The notes under the pieces: generated by a model
Database searches by the model: none
What the model saw: only the letters and a program-made list of their open reading frames with translations
Told to the model about the DNA's origin: nothing
In this document: positions 62,799-64,000 of the stretch, in pieces
Layout: every line of letters begins with the position of its first letter
How positions within the stretch are numbered: position 1 is the first letter of the stretch
NCBI RefSeq assembly: GCF_004802635.2
Contig: NZ_CP046052.1
Location: 3,635,501 to 3,699,500 of the forward strand
From: Methylocystis heyeri
Lineage (GTDB): Bacteria > Pseudomonadota > Alphaproteobacteria > Rhizobiales > Beijerinckiaceae
Length of the DNA: 64,000 nt
Reading direction: 5' to 3'
Made by a program: the position numbers and the translations under genes

Positions 62799-63382
62799 TG
62801 ATTGGGAAAATTTTCATAACCAGCAGCGGCTATGATCCGCAGCTTGGTAAGCATGTAAAAGACCCTTATCTCGGACCAAAGGCGAGCCTTGGAGCTTGTC
62901 GTCCCGATATCAGGCGCCGTGTCAAAGAAGGGGACCATTTGTTCGTGATATCCGGGAAGCTTCCCAATGTGCGCCAATTCGTGATGGGCGGCTTCGAAGT
63001 TGCGCAGAAGATCGACGCCGTACAAGCGTACGAGCAGTTTCCTGATCAGCGCCTTCGCATGCGCGACGATGGTCAGCTAACTGGAAACGTTATTGTCGAT
63101 GGAAGCGGGGCACAGCACGAACTCGACACTCATGATCCGGCAACGTTTGGAAAGCGCACCCCAAATTATATTGTGGGCACCGATTGCATTTCCTTGGTTG
63201 ATCCAACGGAGATCGCGCTCGGTCGAGAGCAAACGCTCGATGTGCTTCGGGAAATCTTTAAGAAGAACGGCGGATCACCGTTTGAGATCGTAGGTCATTA
63301 CGGCTCAAACCTGACTGAAGTTCAAGTCTTAGAGCTGCGCAAATGGTTGCGTTCGCTAAGGAAAGTGACCAAAGCGGCCTAA
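62798..63382 (+). CDS. Unclassified protein coupled to higBA (possibly Nmad2-like)
   Basis: About 194 residues from ATG 62798, with GGAGG five bases upstream inside the end of higA; the neighbouring ATG at 62795 is too close to that site. The N-terminal half (IFITSSGYDPQLGKHVKDPY, LGPKASLGACRPDIRRRVKE, GDHLFVISGKL) has the compact beta-strand, GD-turn look of PUA/ASCH/EVE-like nucleotide-modification-associated domains such as Nmad2, an assignment I hold weakly. The tight overlap makes it part of the higBA transcript. Base composition is lower in G+C than the ccm genes next door. Confidence 0.6.
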   Translation: MIGKIFITSSGYDPQLGKHVKDPYLGPKASLGACRPDIRRRVKEGDHLFVISGKLPNVRQFVMGGFEVAQKIDAVQAYEQFPDQRLRMRDDGQLTGNVIVDGSGAQHELDTHDPATFGKRTPNYIVGTDCISLVDPTEIALGREQTLDVLREIFKKNGGSPFEIVGHYGSNLTEVQVLELRKWLRSLRKVTKAA

Positions 63383-63405
63383 CATTTGGGAAGGAAAGTG
63401 CGGCT

Positions 63406-63475
63406 ATGAGACAGCTTTATATGTTCTGGCCGCCGAAGCAGGCCGTGTCAGACCAGACCGGAGGTTGTGATATTA
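63406..63475 (+). pseudogene. Start of a fourth cassette gene cut by the IS element
   Basis: ATG at 63406 with AAGGAA eight bases upstream opens MRQLYMFWPPKQAVSDQTGG and is interrupted after about 23 codons where the IS5-type end begins. Its distance (23 bases) from the previous stop suggests it belonged to the same operon. Too short to classify. Confidence 0.4.
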
Positions 63476-64000
63476 GGGTCCAGACCCATAAAGTGCTTGG
63501 CGTAAAGAGCGGGTTGTGATTCAGGGCTTCCGAAAGGAAGCGCCGATGATTCCCGAACAATTCTGGCTGACAGATGCGCAGTTTTCGAAGATTGCGCCAC
63601 ATCTTCCCACTGACACGCGCGGCAAGGCGCGGGTCGACGACCGCAGGGTCATCAGCGGCATCGTCCAAGTGCTCAAATCCGGCGGGCGCTGGGTCGACGC
63701 ACCGCCGGAATACGGGCCCAAAAAGACACTTTATAATCGCTATGTCCGTTGGGCCGCCAAGGGCGTCTGGGTCGACTTGTTCCATGCACTCGCTCAAGCC
63801 GGCGGGCCGCCGACGGAAGTTCTCATCGACTCCTCGGCGGTGAAAGCGCATCGCTCGGCCAGCGGCGGCAAAGGGGGGAGAAAAATCAGGCCATCGGCCG
63901 CTCGCGCGGTGGACGCACAACGAAAATCCACGCGCTGACCGACGCGCAATGTCGACCCATAGCTTTCATGCTCACAGCCGGAAACGTCGCCGATTGCACA
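63476..64000 (+). mobile_element. IS5-family (IS427-type) insertion sequence, partial at window edge
   Basis: The element probably starts at GGGTCCAGACCCATAAAG near 63476 (itself partly palindromic) and continues past the window. orfA is annotated separately. orfB follows by a -1 shift near the G6/A5 run at 63873-63886 and reads GEKNQAIGRSRGGRTTKIHA, then LTAGNVADCT to the last base, the IS5-type DDE core. The right end cannot be seen, so the left boundary is approximate. Confidence 0.8.
63546..63938 (+). CDS. IS5-family transposase OrfA
   Basis: 130 residues from the ATG at 63546, with AAGGA eight bases upstream. FWLTDAQFSKIAPHLPTDTR, then RVISGIVQVLKSGGRWVDAP, PEYGPKKTLYNRYVRWA and LIDSSAVKAHRSASGGKGG are typical of IS427-group OrfA. 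The catalytic half is in the overlapping -1 frame, as in other members that use ribosomal frameshifting. Confidence 0.88.
   Translation: MIPEQFWLTDAQFSKIAPHLPTDTRGKARVDDRRVISGIVQVLKSGGRWVDAPPEYGPKKTLYNRYVRWAAKGVWVDLFHALAQAGGPPTEVLIDSSAVKAHRSASGGKGGRKIRPSAARAVDAQRKSTR

Overview
The window looks like a GC-rich alphaproteobacterial chromosome, most likely order Hyphomicrobiales and possibly a methylotroph or methanotroph relative. The evidence is the cycHJKL-type cytochrome c maturation order (ccmI-ccmE-ccmF-ccmH), the hopanoid side-chain genes hpnI, hpnK and hpnA, a prkA-yeaH-spoVR operon, and a TonB receptor next to a Cys-rich DUF2946-like protein. Species is not determinable from the sequence alone. 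No rRNA, tRNA or CRISPR array was seen.

Region 1 (1-17.8 kb, minus strand) is a surface or exopolysaccharide cluster. From promoter-proximal to distal it holds a NusG/RfaH-type antiterminator, a long leader carrying an exact 12-base ops motif, two tandem paralogous GT4 glycosyltransferases, a YdjC/ChbG deacetylase, a UDP-sugar 6-dehydrogenase, an FkbM methyltransferase, a third GT4, a secreted beta-helix protein, an O-antigen ligase/polymerase, a GMC oxidoreductase-aldo/keto reductase fusion, and two small methyltransferases. The cluster runs off the left edge. The antiterminator and the ops site in the same transcript suggest a self-contained RfaH-like processivity switch, which I regard as the most interesting find.

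Region 2 (18.2-24.2 kb) holds a TonB receptor with its small Cys-rich partner, a membrane-anchored gluzincin peptidase, a HAD-IIA phosphatase and a trans-sulfuration enzyme. Region 3 (24.3-29.5 kb) is a graveyard of Rhs polymorphic-toxin cassettes: three Rhs core fragments, an Imm21 immunity gene split by an amber codon, two further small immunity-like genes, a complete IS66 element with a perfect 8-bp target duplication, and an IS3 orfA stub that truncates a CYTH gene.

Region 4 (30-41.9 kb) is mostly core: a response regulator with an internal deletion, an L,D-transpeptidase, a BON protein, an MFS pump, a frameshifted FitA-type antitoxin, a FemAB/GNAT-like protein, the prkA-yeaH-spoVR operon and an isoaspartyl peptidase. 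Region 5 (42-52.9 kb) is membrane- and envelope-related: YihY/BrkB, two AI-2E family permeases, a cyclopropane fatty acid synthase, a YkoP-domain gene coupled to hpnI-hpnK, convergent hpnA, a lytic transglycosylase and small exported proteins.

Region 6 (52.9-61 kb) holds rsmD, a pseudouridine synthase with a repeat-built basic tail, tadA and the ccm operon, in which ccmH reads in frame into an alpha/beta hydrolase. Region 7 (61.2-64 kb) is a mobile-looking cassette: HigB toxin, a HigA-type antitoxin fused to a metallopeptidase domain, an unclassified third gene, and the start of a fourth gene cut by an IS5-family element at the right edge. Several palindromic intergenic repeats recur through the window.
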